Notes: generated by a model not told the origin, from the letters alone. Shown: positions 46,219 to 55,189, counted from the stretch's first letter. The stretch: DNA of 64,000 nucleotides from Rhizobium sp. R711 (GCF_002211365.1 NZ_LOKZ01000036.1:186001-250000), one strand, 5' to 3'. Made by a program: numbers and translations.

Positions 46219-47430
46219 ATGAAGACTTTTGAAATCGTGGTGATCGGCGGCGGCCTTGCCGGCATGATCGCCGCTATCGCCTTGGCTCGCGGCGGACGCA
46301 ACTTGGCTCTTGTTGCGCCGCCGTCATCCAGCCAGGACCGGCGCACGACCGCGCTCATGGATCAGTCGATCCGTTTCCTCGACAGGCTGACCTTGTGGGA
46401 AAAGCTGCGGCCTGCTGCCGCTCCGCTTTCCACCATGCGCATTATCGACGGTACGAATCGCCTGCTGCGAGCGCCGATCACCACTTTCCGTTCCGTCGAA
46501 CTCGATCTTGACGCCTTCGGCTACAACTTCCCGAACAAGGCGCTGATGGAGGTGTTGGAGGCCGCGATTGCGGCCGAAGGCAATATCACCCGCTTCACAT
46601 CGTTTGCCGACCTGATTGATATCGGCGCGGAATCGGTGACCATCACGCTCGCCGATGGCGAAGTCCTCTCGGCGGCCTTCGCCGTTGGCGCTGACGGGCG
46701 CAAGTCGAAGCTGCGCGAAAGGGCCGGCATCGATGTGAGAACCTGGTCCTATCCGCAATCGGCCATGGTGTTGAACTTCGAACATTCGCTGCCACATGAG
46801 AATGTCTCGACCGAGTTTCATACCGAAAGCGGACCGTTCACTCAGGTGCCGCTTCCGGGCAATCGTTCCAGCCTCGTATGGGTCCAGAACCCTTCGGATG
46901 CGGTGGCGCGCAATGAACTCTCACTCGCCGAGCTGAGCAATGTCGTCGAGGAGCGAATGCAGTCGTTGCTCGGCAACGTGACCGTCGAAGAAGGCGTGCA
47001 GTTGTGGCCGCTTTCCGGCATGATGGCCCACCGCTCCGGCAGAGGCCGAGTTGCCTTGATCGGCGAGGCTTCGCACGTTTTTCCGCCAATCGGCGCACAG
47101 GGGCTGAACCTCAGCCTGCGTGATGTCATGGTACTGTCGGATATTCTCTGCGCACGGCCCGAACTACCGATTGCCGCCGACGCTGGCGACCGTTTCGATC
47201 GCAAGCGCCGCGCCGATATCATGACACGCACGGCAAGCGTCGATCTTCTCAACCGCTCGCTTTTGTCCGATTTCCTGCCTGTGCAGATGATGCGCGCCGC
47301 GGGCCTTCATATCCTGTCGGCGCTGCCGCCGCTGCGCAGCATCGTCATGCGCGAGGGTATCGAACCCGGACGCAGCTTCCGGGATATTCCGGGCGCGATC
47401 AAGGGGAAGCTAAGCCGGAAGAAAGCCTGA
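46219..47430 (+). CDS. UbiH/UbiF-family FAD monooxygenase
   Basis: A 403-residue FAD-dependent hydroxylase with the dinucleotide site VVIGGGLAGMIAAIALA, the DG motif (VGADGRKSKLRE) and the second FAD motif GEASHVFPPIGAQGLNLSLRD (a GE instead of the common GD). It belongs to the ubiquinone-hydroxylase (UbiH/UbiF/UbiM/COQ6) group; the ring position modified cannot be told. It lies 37 bases after DUF934 and may read through from the cys operon. Its end overlaps the AEC pseudogene by 21 bases. Confidence 0.88.
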   Translation: MKTFEIVVIGGGLAGMIAAIALARGGRNLALVAPPSSSQDRRTTALMDQSIRFLDRLTLWEKLRPAAAPLSTMRIIDGTNRLLRAPITTFRSVELDLDAFGYNFPNKALMEVLEAAIAAEGNITRFTSFADLIDIGAESVTITLADGEVLSAAFAVGADGRKSKLRERAGIDVRTWSYPQSAMVLNFEHSLPHENVSTEFHTESGPFTQVPLPGNRSSLVWVQNPSDAVARNELSLAELSNVVEERMQSLLGNVTVEEGVQLWPLSGMMAHRSGRGRVALIGEASHVFPPIGAQGLNLSLRDVMVLSDILCARPELPIAADAGDRFDRKRRADIMTRTASVDLLNRSLLSDFLPVQMMRAAGLHILSALPPLRSIVMREGIEPGRSFRDIPGAIKGKLSRKKA

Positions 47431-48220
47431 TTTGATCGCAATCAGGACGGCCGAGACGGTCACGACGGAAAGCGCCGTCGTGATCAGGATCGTCGCCGAG
47501 GCGCGCTCCTGCCAGACCCCGTATTGCTGCCCAATGACGAAGACATTGGTCGCCGTTGGCAAGGCTGCGAGCAGCACCGCCGCGTAGATCCAAATCGGAT
47601 CAAAGCCACCGACGGTCGTCAGCGCGAGATAGACGACGATCGGATGGATGATGAGCTTGGCCGGAACAATGGAGCCCATCTCGGCCGGTATGCGCTTGAG
47701 TGGTCGAAGCGCCAGCGTGACTCCCATCGCAAACAACGCGCACGGCGCGGCAGCCTGCGCGAGATAGTCAACGAAGCGTTGGAATTCGAGCGGCTGATCG
47801 ATGTTTAAGCGGGCGGCAACGAAGCCGAGCGCCGTTGACAGTATGAAGGGGTGGAAAGCCACTTTCCGAGCAATATCGATCGCTAGGCGGTCATCGCCAG
47901 CCGCTGCCATGAGTGCAGGCGCAACGATGAAATGCAGCGCATTCTCGAGGCAGACGATCAGCGCCACCGGCCGCACCTTCGCCGACGATGAAGATCGAAT
48001 AGGTTGCCGCGAGATCGGTGGCGATGAAGTCGACGCGTGTCAGATCCTCGAAGGGCGTGCGCGAGACGAGTTTGAAGAAGAGCGCGGGCAGGGCTGCATA
48101 GATGATGAAGGTGTTCATCCAGCCGAGCGCCTCTGCCGGCTGCTTCGTCACTTTCCCCGCGATATAGCCAATGAAGATCAGACCGAAGAACGGCAGAAGC
48201 AGACTGACGATATCGGACAC
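47410..48220 (-). pseudogene. Broken AEC-family (auxin efflux carrier-like) permease gene
   Basis: Read from 48220, the frame gives a good AEC-type N-terminus (MSDIVSLLLPFFGLIFIGY, through DFIATDLAATYSIFIV) and then turns to nonsense after about residue 77. From about 47975 down, a second frame gives the C-terminal two thirds (PVALIVCLENALHFIVAPAL to SAVLIAIKSGFLPA). Intact relatives are about 310-320 residues; here roughly 40-45 residues at the junction are missing together with a frame change. So one deletion event destroyed the gene, while the rest is well kept, suggesting recent loss. Confidence 0.85.
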
Positions 48221-48258
48221 GGCTATTCCAATGCAAATTTCGGCCGGGCGATTTGCGC

Positions 48259-49008
48259 TTAGCCGATTTTCATCAGGATTGGGAAGGTCTGTTGGAACCA
48301 GATTGCGACGTCACTGATGAAACCGAACATGAAAGCGAGGCCGGTGAGGATCAGGAATATGCCCATGACTTTTTCGACCGTTCCTAGATGCCGGCGGAAG
48401 CGTATCAGAAAGCCCATGAAGGCACCGGAGAAGCCGGCGGCAATCCAGAACGGAATAGCAAGGCCGAGGGAATAGACCGCCAGAAGTCCGGCACCCGAAC
48501 CGACAGTCTCTCGCGAAGCCGCGACGCCGAGGATCGCGCCGAGTACCGGGCCAATACAAGGGGTCCAGCCGAAAGCGAAAGCCAAGCCCATCACATAGGC
48601 ACCGGTCAGCGTCGCTGGCTTGCCGCTGCCTTGAAAGCGCGCCTCGCGGGCAAGAATTCCAATCCGGAAGACTCCCAAAAAATTCAAGCCCATGATGATG
48701 ATGATCAGGCCGCCGATCTTTGCCAGGAGATCGAGATGCTGGCGAAGCGCCATGCCGATGCTGGAGGCACCAGCCCCAAGTGCTACGAAAACGGTGGCGA
48801 AGCCGAGCGTGAAGAAAAGCGCTGAAAATAGCACGCCTCGCCGTGCGTCCGGGGCAACGGCAATCGTGCTGCCGCCGCGGAACTGCTCGACGGAAATACC
48901 GGCCATGTAGCAGAGATAAGGCGGAACGAGAGGCAGGACGCAGGGCGAGAGAAACGACAGCGCGCCGGCAAACAGGGCGCTCAACAAGGAAATATCGGCA
49001 ATCGACAC
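48259..49008 (-). CDS. ccdA: Cytochrome c biogenesis protein CcdA
   Basis: Inner-membrane thiol-electron carrier that passes reducing power to periplasmic apocytochrome c thioredoxins. The 249-residue product has six or so membrane segments, with the redox cysteines in LSPCVLPLVPPYL (first helix) and FGWTPCIGPVLG (fourth). It stands without other ccm genes here. Confidence 0.93.
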   Translation of the reverse strand: MSIADISLLSALFAGALSFLSPCVLPLVPPYLCYMAGISVEQFRGGSTIAVAPDARRGVLFSALFFTLGFATVFVALGAGASSIGMALRQHLDLLAKIGGLIIIIMGLNFLGVFRIGILAREARFQGSGKPATLTGAYVMGLAFAFGWTPCIGPVLGAILGVAASRETVGSGAGLLAVYSLGLAIPFWIAAGFSGAFMGFLIRFRRHLGTVEKVMGIFLILTGLAFMFGFISDVAIWFQQTFPILMKIG

Positions 49009-49195
49009 TTAGGCACTCCGGCGGCAGGCACGCATGTGCGAAGTCCTATCGTAACGGAGCCATCCGAGCCAATCACCTTTTTGCGTTTTGAAGAGAAAGT
49101 AGAGGTGGCCGGGTAACTCTGTAGCCGCATTAAAATGGCGATGGCGCGACTATCGCGTGCCATCGCCATGCAACCGAAGCTACCATCACACGACT

Positions 49196-49483
49196 TTAGC
49201 GGTCTCGGCAGACGGTTTTGTATTTTGTGATGTAATGATGGTGGCTCTTCTTCTGATAGGGCTGGTCCCAGCACACCTGTTGCGCGTAACGCGGACGATA
49301 ATAGTTGTCGTCGTCATCATCGTCGTAGACATAACGTGGCTCGTGTCGGTAGTAGCGTGGCGGTGGCGGATCGTCATAATACTGCGGCCCGGAGCCGAGC
49401 TCGAAGTATACGCCGTCCGCGAAAGCCGGTGCGCTCACGAGCAGCGTCGCAAGTCCGGCGGCTGCAACAGTAAGCTTTCTCAT
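49196..49483 (-). CDS. Small secreted Tyr/Asp-rich protein
   Basis: A 95-residue protein with a signal peptide (residues 1-22, ending SAPAFA), then a Pro/Tyr/Arg stretch with a run of acidic residues (YDDDDDDNYYRPRY) and a His-rich end with two Cys (QVCWDQPY, TVCRDR). Function unknown. Similar low-complexity secreted proteins are common in Rhizobiaceae. Confidence 0.75.
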   Translation of the reverse strand: MRKLTVAAAGLATLLVSAPAFADGVYFELGSGPQYYDDPPPPRYYRHEPRYVYDDDDDDNYYRPRYAQQVCWDQPYQKKSHHHYITKYKTVCRDR

Positions 49484-49673
49484 GATCGGTCTCCATCTGT
49501 ATCTGCTGACTTAACGCCTTTGGAGCGCTGTTGGTTCGACAGATTAGATGCGGCGCATGAATGCGCACTGAAACCGGCGTTCATCTGCCAGTCATGCGCC
49601 GGATGATCGCAAGAGGGTCATGATTCGATCGAGTCTGTATGTCACGGTCACCCGCAGAGGCGAACGCCATCGC

Positions 49674-49901
49674 TCAGTGATCCGCGTCAGAGACATGGGG
49701 AATGTGTAGTATCTGGCCGTCGATCAAGAGGAGGAAATGATCTTCATCGAGACGATTCACGATCTCGCCGTCCTCCGTCATATAATCGGTCTTGGGCGAA
49801 GCCGCGTTCTGGCCGGAAATCCTGATCTGCTGAATGACGACGTAGGTCTTCCCTCCGTCGTTCTGACACCGAAACCGCCGTTCCTCTCTATAGTTCGACA
49901 T
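49674..49901 (-). CDS. Conserved-looking hypothetical protein (75 aa)
   Basis: Soluble 75-residue protein MSNYREERRFRCQ..., no signal peptide or membrane segment, one cysteine. The middle reads KTYVVIQQIRISGQ and the end LLIDGQILHIPH. The ATG at 49901 has GGAGG nine bases upstream, which is why I prefer it to a start 14 codons earlier. Not recognised. Confidence 0.65.
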   Translation of the reverse strand: MSNYREERRFRCQNDGGKTYVVIQQIRISGQNAASPKTDYMTEDGEIVNRLDEDHFLLLIDGQILHIPHVSDADH

Positions 49902-50103
49902 GGCTTGGCCTCCATCGCATTCCAACGGAATCTTTGCTCCCATCGATGCGATTTCAAGGCCCTCCGGCTATTTCGGGCGATTTGACGCTGCTTGAGACGC
50001 CGCATGCCGAAACACAGTTTGGAATCCGCCAAAGATGAGCCTCGGCGGGGTTCAGCGGGGAGGCATAGGGCGCGCGCTCAATAACGGCGAGATCGTCAAC
50101 AGA

Positions 50104-50259
50104 CTAGCGGGACGCTGCGTTAGCGACGCGGTTGCCAGCGTTCTGCGTCGCATTGACGGTATTGGCCGCATCGCGACCAAAGCCCTTGATCGTGTTTGCG
50201 CACGAACTCAATGCAATGAGCACGCACAAGGCAGCAGCAACTTTCGCGGTGATCGTCAT
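50104..50259 (-). CDS. Entericidin-like small lipoprotein
   Basis: A 51-residue protein with signal peptide and lipobox (LIALSSCANT, Cys18) followed by IKGFGRDAANTVNATQNAGN, which matches the entericidin A/B family of tiny membrane lipoproteins. The start at 50259 has GGGAGACGGG upstream; a longer frame from 50325 is unlikely. Entericidins form toxin/antidote pairs in E. coli, but rhizobial copies are usually single and their job is unknown. Confidence 0.8.
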   Translation of the reverse strand: MTITAKVAAALCVLIALSSCANTIKGFGRDAANTVNATQNAGNRVANAASR

Positions 50260-50794
50260 TTTCCCGTCTCCCAGTTGGAGTCGATAGGTAATGCGCGAGG
50301 CCGCAAGTTGTTCAAAATGAACCACAATTGCGTTGAGTTGATGCGAGGATTGTTCACGGAAGAGAGTGTCACAAGAAAAAGCCCGGCGGGATAGAATCCA
50401 CCGGGCCTTTTGCGGACCTACATAGGCGATGCTGGTCCGGCAGCGCGGATTTCAAACGCTGCAACTATGAAACGGCCAACGCCAGCAAAGGTTCCCACAA
50501 ATGTTGCGTAGGTCGCTATCAAGCTTGTGCCGGACCATGCGATTTTGAGCGGACGACCGGCATCAGCGCCTGCGCCGCCGGGCGTATTTCAACATGCAGC
50601 CAGCCAGGGGCAGGCTTACTGGCCGCTTCGAAGGACTTGCGCTGAATAGGCTTGCTAGCGTTGCGGAAGCCAGACCGCTGTGATGGCATGTTAGAGGGGA
50701 TCGAATTTCAAACTTCCACGTCACAACGGAACTTCATTTCTTTTGTTCACTAATTTTATAGACAATATTTGATGCAACAAAGAAGGAGAGATAC
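50260..50794. other. Gene-poor gap before msuE-like gene
   Basis: 535 bases without a convincing gene. It holds an orphan hairpin at 50381-50406 and an AT-rich stretch (50700-50780) that probably carries the promoter of the FMN reductase gene. Confidence 0.5.
50381..50411. terminator. Orphan terminator-like hairpin
   Basis: GCCCGG (50381-50386) pairs with CCGGGC (50401-50406), extended inside by two more G-C pairs, with A5 on the left and CTTTT on the right. No gene ends here on either strand, so it may close an unannotated transcript. Confidence 0.5.
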
Positions 50795-51358
50795 ATGTCG
50801 CTACGATTGGTGGGCATTGCGGGTAGCTTCAACCGTCCGTCAAAAACCTATACCCTTGTCGAGCATATCGCTGGGCTTGCCGCTGAAAACTACGGCTTCT
50901 CCACGAAGATTTACGATCTCAAGGATGTCGGCCCGTCGCTTGGTACGGCCCTGTGGCGCAGCGAGCTGGATGCCCAGGCGACCCAGGTTCTCGATGATAT
51001 CGTCAAGGCGGACGTTCTCGTCATTGGCTCGCCGACCTACAAGGGGTCGTATCCCGGTCTGTTCAAGCATCTGATCGATCTGATCGAGCCGAACGAACTC
51101 CGCTCCAAGCCGATCATCATCTCAGCGACCGGTGGCGGGGATCGCCACGCGCTGATTGTAGAGCATCAGTTGCGGCCTCTGTTCGGCTTCTTCATGGCCC
51201 ACACGCTGCCGACGGCCATCTATGCTTCGGATCGCGATTTCGTCGACTACAAAGTCGCCTCGGAGGCGCTGTCTGGCCGTATTGGCGCTGTTGTCGATGA
51301 ACTGGCCGCCTTCTCCTTCGTGCCCTCGACAAGAGCTTCACTTCAAGCCGCCGAGTGA
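50795..51358 (+). CDS. msuE: NAD(P)H-dependent FMN reductase (MsuE-type)
   Basis: Flavodoxin-like reductase of 187 residues that supplies reduced FMN to two-component monooxygenases. It has the FMN phosphate loop (GIAGSFNRPSKT) and the SPTYKGSYPGLFKHLIDL motif typical of MsuE/SsuE. An LLM-type flavin monooxygenase gene lies 2.1 kb downstream on the same strand, a possible client. The start has AGAAGGAGAG upstream. Confidence 0.88.
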   Translation: MSLRLVGIAGSFNRPSKTYTLVEHIAGLAAENYGFSTKIYDLKDVGPSLGTALWRSELDAQATQVLDDIVKADVLVIGSPTYKGSYPGLFKHLIDLIEPNELRSKPIIISATGGGDRHALIVEHQLRPLFGFFMAHTLPTAIYASDRDFVDYKVASEALSGRIGAVVDELAAFSFVPSTRASLQAAE

Positions 51359-51377
51359 ACGCAGGAGGGATGATGAC

Positions 51378-51548
51378 ATGGACGGTGCGGAGAAAGTGGC
51401 GATGGGAAGCGAGCTTTGGAGCGTCTTCGACTTCGCTCGCCGCTATCGGCTGACGATCCGGGAGCAAAATCGCCTCTTGATGCTGTTCGGTCCCGTCGCC
51501 AGTGCCACGGACCTGCTTTCGAATGCGAGGCGGAACCAGTTGATCTGA
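51378..51548 (+). CDS. Small hypothetical protein (56 aa), first of a train
   Basis: A 56-residue soluble protein (MDGAEKVAMGSELWSVFDFA..., Arg-rich end), 19 bases after msuE with AGGAGGG eight bases upstream. Not recognised; the FARRYRLTIREQNRLLMLFG part looks like a helical segment that could bind nucleic acid or protein. The frame, spacing and ribosome site make it a likely gene. Confidence 0.65.
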   Translation: MDGAEKVAMGSELWSVFDFARRYRLTIREQNRLLMLFGPVASATDLLSNARRNQLI

Positions 51549-51565
51549 GGGGTAAGGAGAAAACG

Positions 51566-51721
51566 ATGATGCAGTCTCTTCTTCTGTGGGTCCGATCGGT
51601 GCTCCGCATCAGTCTTTCCCAACCGGCGGCCGCGCGGATCGAGTGGCCTCAGGACGGCGAGCCGGCAGCCCGCGACTATGAAATCTATTATTGGAACCCA
51701 TCTCCGGGCCCCTGGTACTGA
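51566..51721 (+). CDS. Small hypothetical protein (51 aa), second of a train
   Basis: Begins MMQSLLLWVRSVLRISLSQP, an amphipathic or membrane-associated N-terminus, and ends with an aromatic tail (YEIYYWNPSPGPWY). It is preceded by GGTAAGGAGA and starts 17 bases after the previous small gene. Not recognised. Confidence 0.6.
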   Translation: MMQSLLLWVRSVLRISLSQPAAARIEWPQDGEPAARDYEIYYWNPSPGPWY

Positions 51722-51730
51722 GGGATCGAC

Positions 51731-51862
51731 ATGGTCGTTTTCGATGATCGCCGCATCGCTCTGCGAGACCGGCGAGTGAGCGCAGCAGCAGATACGGCCG
51801 CTCCCGTGGTTACGATCCTCGCCTTCGCGTTCCTGTTCGCAATCACGCTAGGCGTTCTCTAG
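51731..51862 (+). CDS. Small membrane protein (43 aa), third of a train
   Basis: ATG at 51731, stop TAG at 51860-51862. About 24 charged/polar residues (MVVFDDRRIALRDRRVSAAA) are followed by one membrane segment (VVTILAFAFLFAITLGVL) to the C-terminus, a tail-anchored layout. It starts nine bases after the previous stop. The ribosome site is weak (GGGATCGAC), consistent with coupling. Not recognised. Confidence 0.55.
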   Translation: MVVFDDRRIALRDRRVSAAADTAAPVVTILAFAFLFAITLGVL

Positions 51863-51899
51863 GAACCGACAGCTCGCTCTTAAGACGCGATAAGGATTG

Positions 51900-52502
51900 A
51901 TGATGACGCCAGTACTTATTCTCCCCGGGCTCTTTGGATCAGAGGATGCACACTGGCAAAGCGCCTGGCTGCGGGATCATCCCGAAAGTCGTCTCGTCCA
52001 GCAGGATAACTGGGATCATCCGAACCTGAATACCTGGCGAGCGAGGCTCGAGGCCGCACTCGAGGATGCCGGAGACGCCTACATCGTTGCCCATAGCCTC
52101 GGATGCCTGTTGGCTGCAAGTCTCGCTGGGCGGCCCGCAGCGGGCCGGGTGAGGGGAGCCTTGCTGGTAGCGCCATGCGACCTGCCGGCGACCGACAAAC
52201 TACATCCAGGGCGGATTGCTTTTGGCACGATGCCAACGGCCGAACTGCCGTTTCCCAGCGCGATCGTCGGTAGCCTGAACGATCATTACATGTCGCTCGA
52301 CCGCCTGACGCTCTTTGCCCGTCTCTGGGGCAGCGAGTTGCGCAATGCCGGTCTGGCCGGACACATCAATGTCGCCAGCGGCTACGGCCGTTGGCCGGGC
52401 GGCTACCGTATCTTTGAGAAGCTGAAAGCAAGAACTCATCATCTCGATAAGATACCGCAGAGGAAGCCGTCGCTCGGCAGAGCGGCTTCGTCGGCGTGGT
52501 AA
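51900..52502 (+). CDS. RBBP9/YdeN-type alpha/beta hydrolase
   Basis: Serine hydrolase of 200 residues. It opens with PVLILPGLFGSEDAHWQSAW (the family N-terminus), and has the nucleophile elbow AHSLGCLLA and the late catalytic His (AGHINVASGYGRWPGG). Substrate unknown. The ATG could be 51900 or 51903. It follows the small-gene train after 37 bases. Confidence 0.85.
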   Translation: MMTPVLILPGLFGSEDAHWQSAWLRDHPESRLVQQDNWDHPNLNTWRARLEAALEDAGDAYIVAHSLGCLLAASLAGRPAAGRVRGALLVAPCDLPATDKLHPGRIAFGTMPTAELPFPSAIVGSLNDHYMSLDRLTLFARLWGSELRNAGLAGHINVASGYGRWPGGYRIFEKLKARTHHLDKIPQRKPSLGRAASSAW

Positions 52503-52804
52503 TCAATGTCGCTGGCAATCGGTCGTCGACAATATCGCGCGAAGGTGGTCGGCCGAGCTATTTCGTCTCGCAGACGTTCTCCTTCATGGGCGCGACTTTC
52601 ACGGAAAGTGCAACGCGCCATGGATTAAGAGGTTCTGTAGAATCATAGACAGAATAAATGTGTATAATTGAACTGCCGAGCAGGCGGCTTTGGGCCATTC
52701 ATCAGTTCAGCATTTTGGCGCAAGTGCTTGAACAGCGGCAGAAAACGGCTACACAATCGCCGTTCATTGAAACCAACGCCATTTACCAACAAGGATCACC
52801 GCTC
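52503..52804. other. Intergenic gap before peroxiredoxin gene
   Basis: 302 bases. I see no gene or terminator; the AT-rich part around 52628-52665 (TAGAATCATAGACAGAATAA) is a plausible promoter area for the peroxiredoxin. Confidence 0.4.
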
Positions 52805-53464
52805 ATGAGCCTCCGTATCAACGATATTGCACCGGATTTCACCGCCGACACCACACAGGGTTCCATCCAGTTCCACGACTGGATCGGTGACGGCTGGGCT
52901 GTCCTCTTCTCGCATCCGAAGAACTTCACGCCGGTCTGCACGACCGAACTTGGCGCGATGGCCGGGCTGGAACCCGAGTTCCGCAAGCGCGGCGCCAAGA
53001 TTATCGGCATCTCCGTCGACCCGGTCGAAAGCCACAGCAAGTGGAAGAGCGACATCAAGACGGCGACCGGCTTCGATGTCGACTATCCGTTGATCGGCGA
53101 CAAGGACCTGAAGGTTGCCAAGCTCTATGACATGCTGCCGGCCGGAACTGGAGAAACGTCCGAAGGCCGCACGCCCGCAGACAATGCGACCGTCCGTTCC
53201 GTATTCATCATTGGTCCCGACAAGAAGATCAAACTGATCCTCACCTATCCGATGACGACCGGCAGAAACTTCAACGAGATCCTCCGCGCGATAGACTCCA
53301 TCCAGTTGACGGCAAAGCACCAGGTTGCGACGCCGGCAAATTGGCAGCAGGGCGAGGACGTCATCATTACGGCCGCCGTCTCCAACGAGGATGCCGTAAC
53401 CCGCTTCGGTTCGTTTGACACGGTGTTGCCGTACCTGCGCAAGACCAAGCAGCCACAGGCTTAA
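52805..53464 (+). CDS. 1-Cys peroxiredoxin (Prx6 family)
   Basis: Thiol peroxidase of 219 residues. The peroxidatic Cys45 sits in the FTPVCTTE motif and the C-terminal Prx6 extension is present (GRNFNEILRAIDSIQLTAKH, NWQQGEDVII). No resolving cysteine is obvious. AAGGA lies upstream of the ATG at 52805; an upstream GTG at 52658 would add an unlikely leader. Confidence 0.93.
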   Translation: MSLRINDIAPDFTADTTQGSIQFHDWIGDGWAVLFSHPKNFTPVCTTELGAMAGLEPEFRKRGAKIIGISVDPVESHSKWKSDIKTATGFDVDYPLIGDKDLKVAKLYDMLPAGTGETSEGRTPADNATVRSVFIIGPDKKIKLILTYPMTTGRNFNEILRAIDSIQLTAKHQVATPANWQQGEDVIITAAVSNEDAVTRFGSFDTVLPYLRKTKQPQA

Positions 53465-53503
53465 ACGCTTTGGCAGGGGCTAGGCACTGGACGGGAGCGC
53501 TTG

Positions 53504-54835
53504 ATGGCACTGGAGCGACAATTGCATCTCGGCGCCTTCATGCGCCCCGTCAGCCTGCATACAGGGGCATGGCGTTATCCGGGCGCCTATCCCGACGCGA
53601 ACTTCAACTTCAAGCACTTGAAGGAGTTCGCGCAAAAGCTGGAGGCGGCGAAGTTCGACGCCTTCTTCATGGCGGATCATCTCGCCGTGCTCAACATGCC
53701 GGTGGAAGCTTTGAAGCGAAGCCAGACGGTAACCTCTTTCGAGCCGTTTACACTGCTGTCTGCCCTTGCCGCCGTCACTGATCGGATCGGCCTCGTTGCG
53801 ACTGCCTCGACAACCTTCGATGAGCCCTACCACGTAGCTCGCCGCTTCGCCTCGCTCGACCATATCAGCGCCGGTCGGGCGGGCTGGAACATCGTGACGA
53901 CGGCCAATCCCGATGCCGCGCTGAATTTCGGCCTCGAGGAGCATGTCGAGCATGGCGAACGCTATCACCGCGCCCGCGAATTCTACGACGTGGTCACAGG
54001 GCTCTGGGACAGCTTTGCTGACGACGCTTTTACGCGCGATGTCGAGAGCGGTCAGTTCTTCGATCCGGCCAGAATGCACGTCCTCAATCATAAGGGTGAA
54101 GAACTCAGCGTCCGCGGCCCACTCAATATCGCTCGGCCGCCGCAAGGTTGGCCTGTGATCGTGCAGGCAGGGCAGTCCGAGCCAGGGCGCCAGCTTGCCG
54201 CCGAGACGGCCGAAGTTGTCTTCTGCTCGCCGCGCGATCTACGCGCAGCGCAGGGGCTCTATGCGGATATCAAGGGGCGCATGTCCGCGATCGGACGGGG
54301 TCCCGATAACCTCAAGATTCTGCCGGCCGCTTTCATCGTCATCGGCAACAGCGTCGAGGAGGCGCGCGCGAAGCGGGCACGGCTCGATAGTCTCGTTCAT
54401 TATGACAGTGCCGTCGCTTCGCTCTCGATTGCCCTTGGTCATGATGCTTCTGGCTTCGATCCCGATGGACCCCTGCCTGACATACCGGAGACGAATGCCA
54501 GCAAGACTGGCCGCGCCCAAGTTGTGAAGGTCGCTGAAGAAGAGAAGTTAACCGTTCGGCAGCTTGCGCAGCGCTACGGCGGTTATTCTGGCCTGGCCTT
54601 CGTGGGGACATCGGAAACAATTGCCGATGAGATGGCGCAATGGCTGGGGGAGCGCGGCAGCGACGGTTTCAACATCGTATTCCCGTATCTTCCCCAGGGT
54701 CTCGACGATGTCGTGAACCAGCTCGTACCCGAGCTGCAACGGCGCGGGATTTTCAGACAGGACTATGAGGGCACGACGCTCCGTGAGCACCTCGGCCTTG
54801 CTCGACCCGCCAACAGTTTTTTTGTCAGCCCCTGA
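53504..54835 (+). CDS. NtaA/SnaA/DszA-type FMN-dependent monooxygenase
   Basis: Luciferase-like (LLM) monooxygenase of 443 residues in the NtaA/SnaA/DszA group, which uses reduced FMN from a separate reductase to oxidise substrates such as nitrilotriacetate or organosulfur compounds. Seen: HTGAWRYPGAYPDANFNF, FFMADHLA, GRAGWNIVTTANPDAALNFG and the late GTSETIADEMAQWL. The MsuE-type reductase upstream is a fitting partner. Substrate unknown. Confidence 0.9.
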   Translation: MALERQLHLGAFMRPVSLHTGAWRYPGAYPDANFNFKHLKEFAQKLEAAKFDAFFMADHLAVLNMPVEALKRSQTVTSFEPFTLLSALAAVTDRIGLVATASTTFDEPYHVARRFASLDHISAGRAGWNIVTTANPDAALNFGLEEHVEHGERYHRAREFYDVVTGLWDSFADDAFTRDVESGQFFDPARMHVLNHKGEELSVRGPLNIARPPQGWPVIVQAGQSEPGRQLAAETAEVVFCSPRDLRAAQGLYADIKGRMSAIGRGPDNLKILPAAFIVIGNSVEEARAKRARLDSLVHYDSAVASLSIALGHDASGFDPDGPLPDIPETNASKTGRAQVVKVAEEEKLTVRQLAQRYGGYSGLAFVGTSETIADEMAQWLGERGSDGFNIVFPYLPQGLDDVVNQLVPELQRRGIFRQDYEGTTLREHLGLARPANSFFVSP

Positions 54836-55006
54836 GACGCTATGTCTGGAGCCTCGAACTCTGTTTGCCCGCATTTACGCGCATAGGTCTCAAGCATTCG
54901 CCGGTAGCCATTTATTTCCACTTCCGTGTGCAATACTCCTCGCATCAGCCCAATGGCGCGATACATTGTTGGCTGCAGTGTAACCGGGGGTGGTAAGGAG
55001 AAACAA

Positions 55007-55189
55007 ATGAGCAGATTTCGTGCGTTCGTGGCGGCTGGAGCGTTGATCGGTCTTTCGGCTCTCGCATCGGCCTGCGCGACACCGCCGAATTCAATGGGTT
55101 CTGCGTCAGGCTATGAGCCCGGAGATTCAATGAATCGAGCCTGCGAGGATGGTTTCAGACCTGGCGACGGCCGCTCCTGCAGCTACTGA
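55007..55189 (+). CDS. Tiny lipoprotein with Cys-rich tail, copy A
   Basis: A 60-residue protein: signal peptide with lipobox ending at Cys23 (LSALASAC), a short linker, and the tail ACEDGFRPGDGRSCSY with two cysteines. AAGGAGAAAC precedes the ATG at 55007. A clear paralogue lies at 56034. Function unknown. Confidence 0.75.
   Translation: MSRFRAFVAAGALIGLSALASACATPPNSMGSASGYEPGDSMNRACEDGFRPGDGRSCSY

Noticed and set aside
50104..50259. Entericidin toxin/antidote pair
   Set aside because: Only one entericidin-like gene is seen; the second member of the pair is absent nearby.
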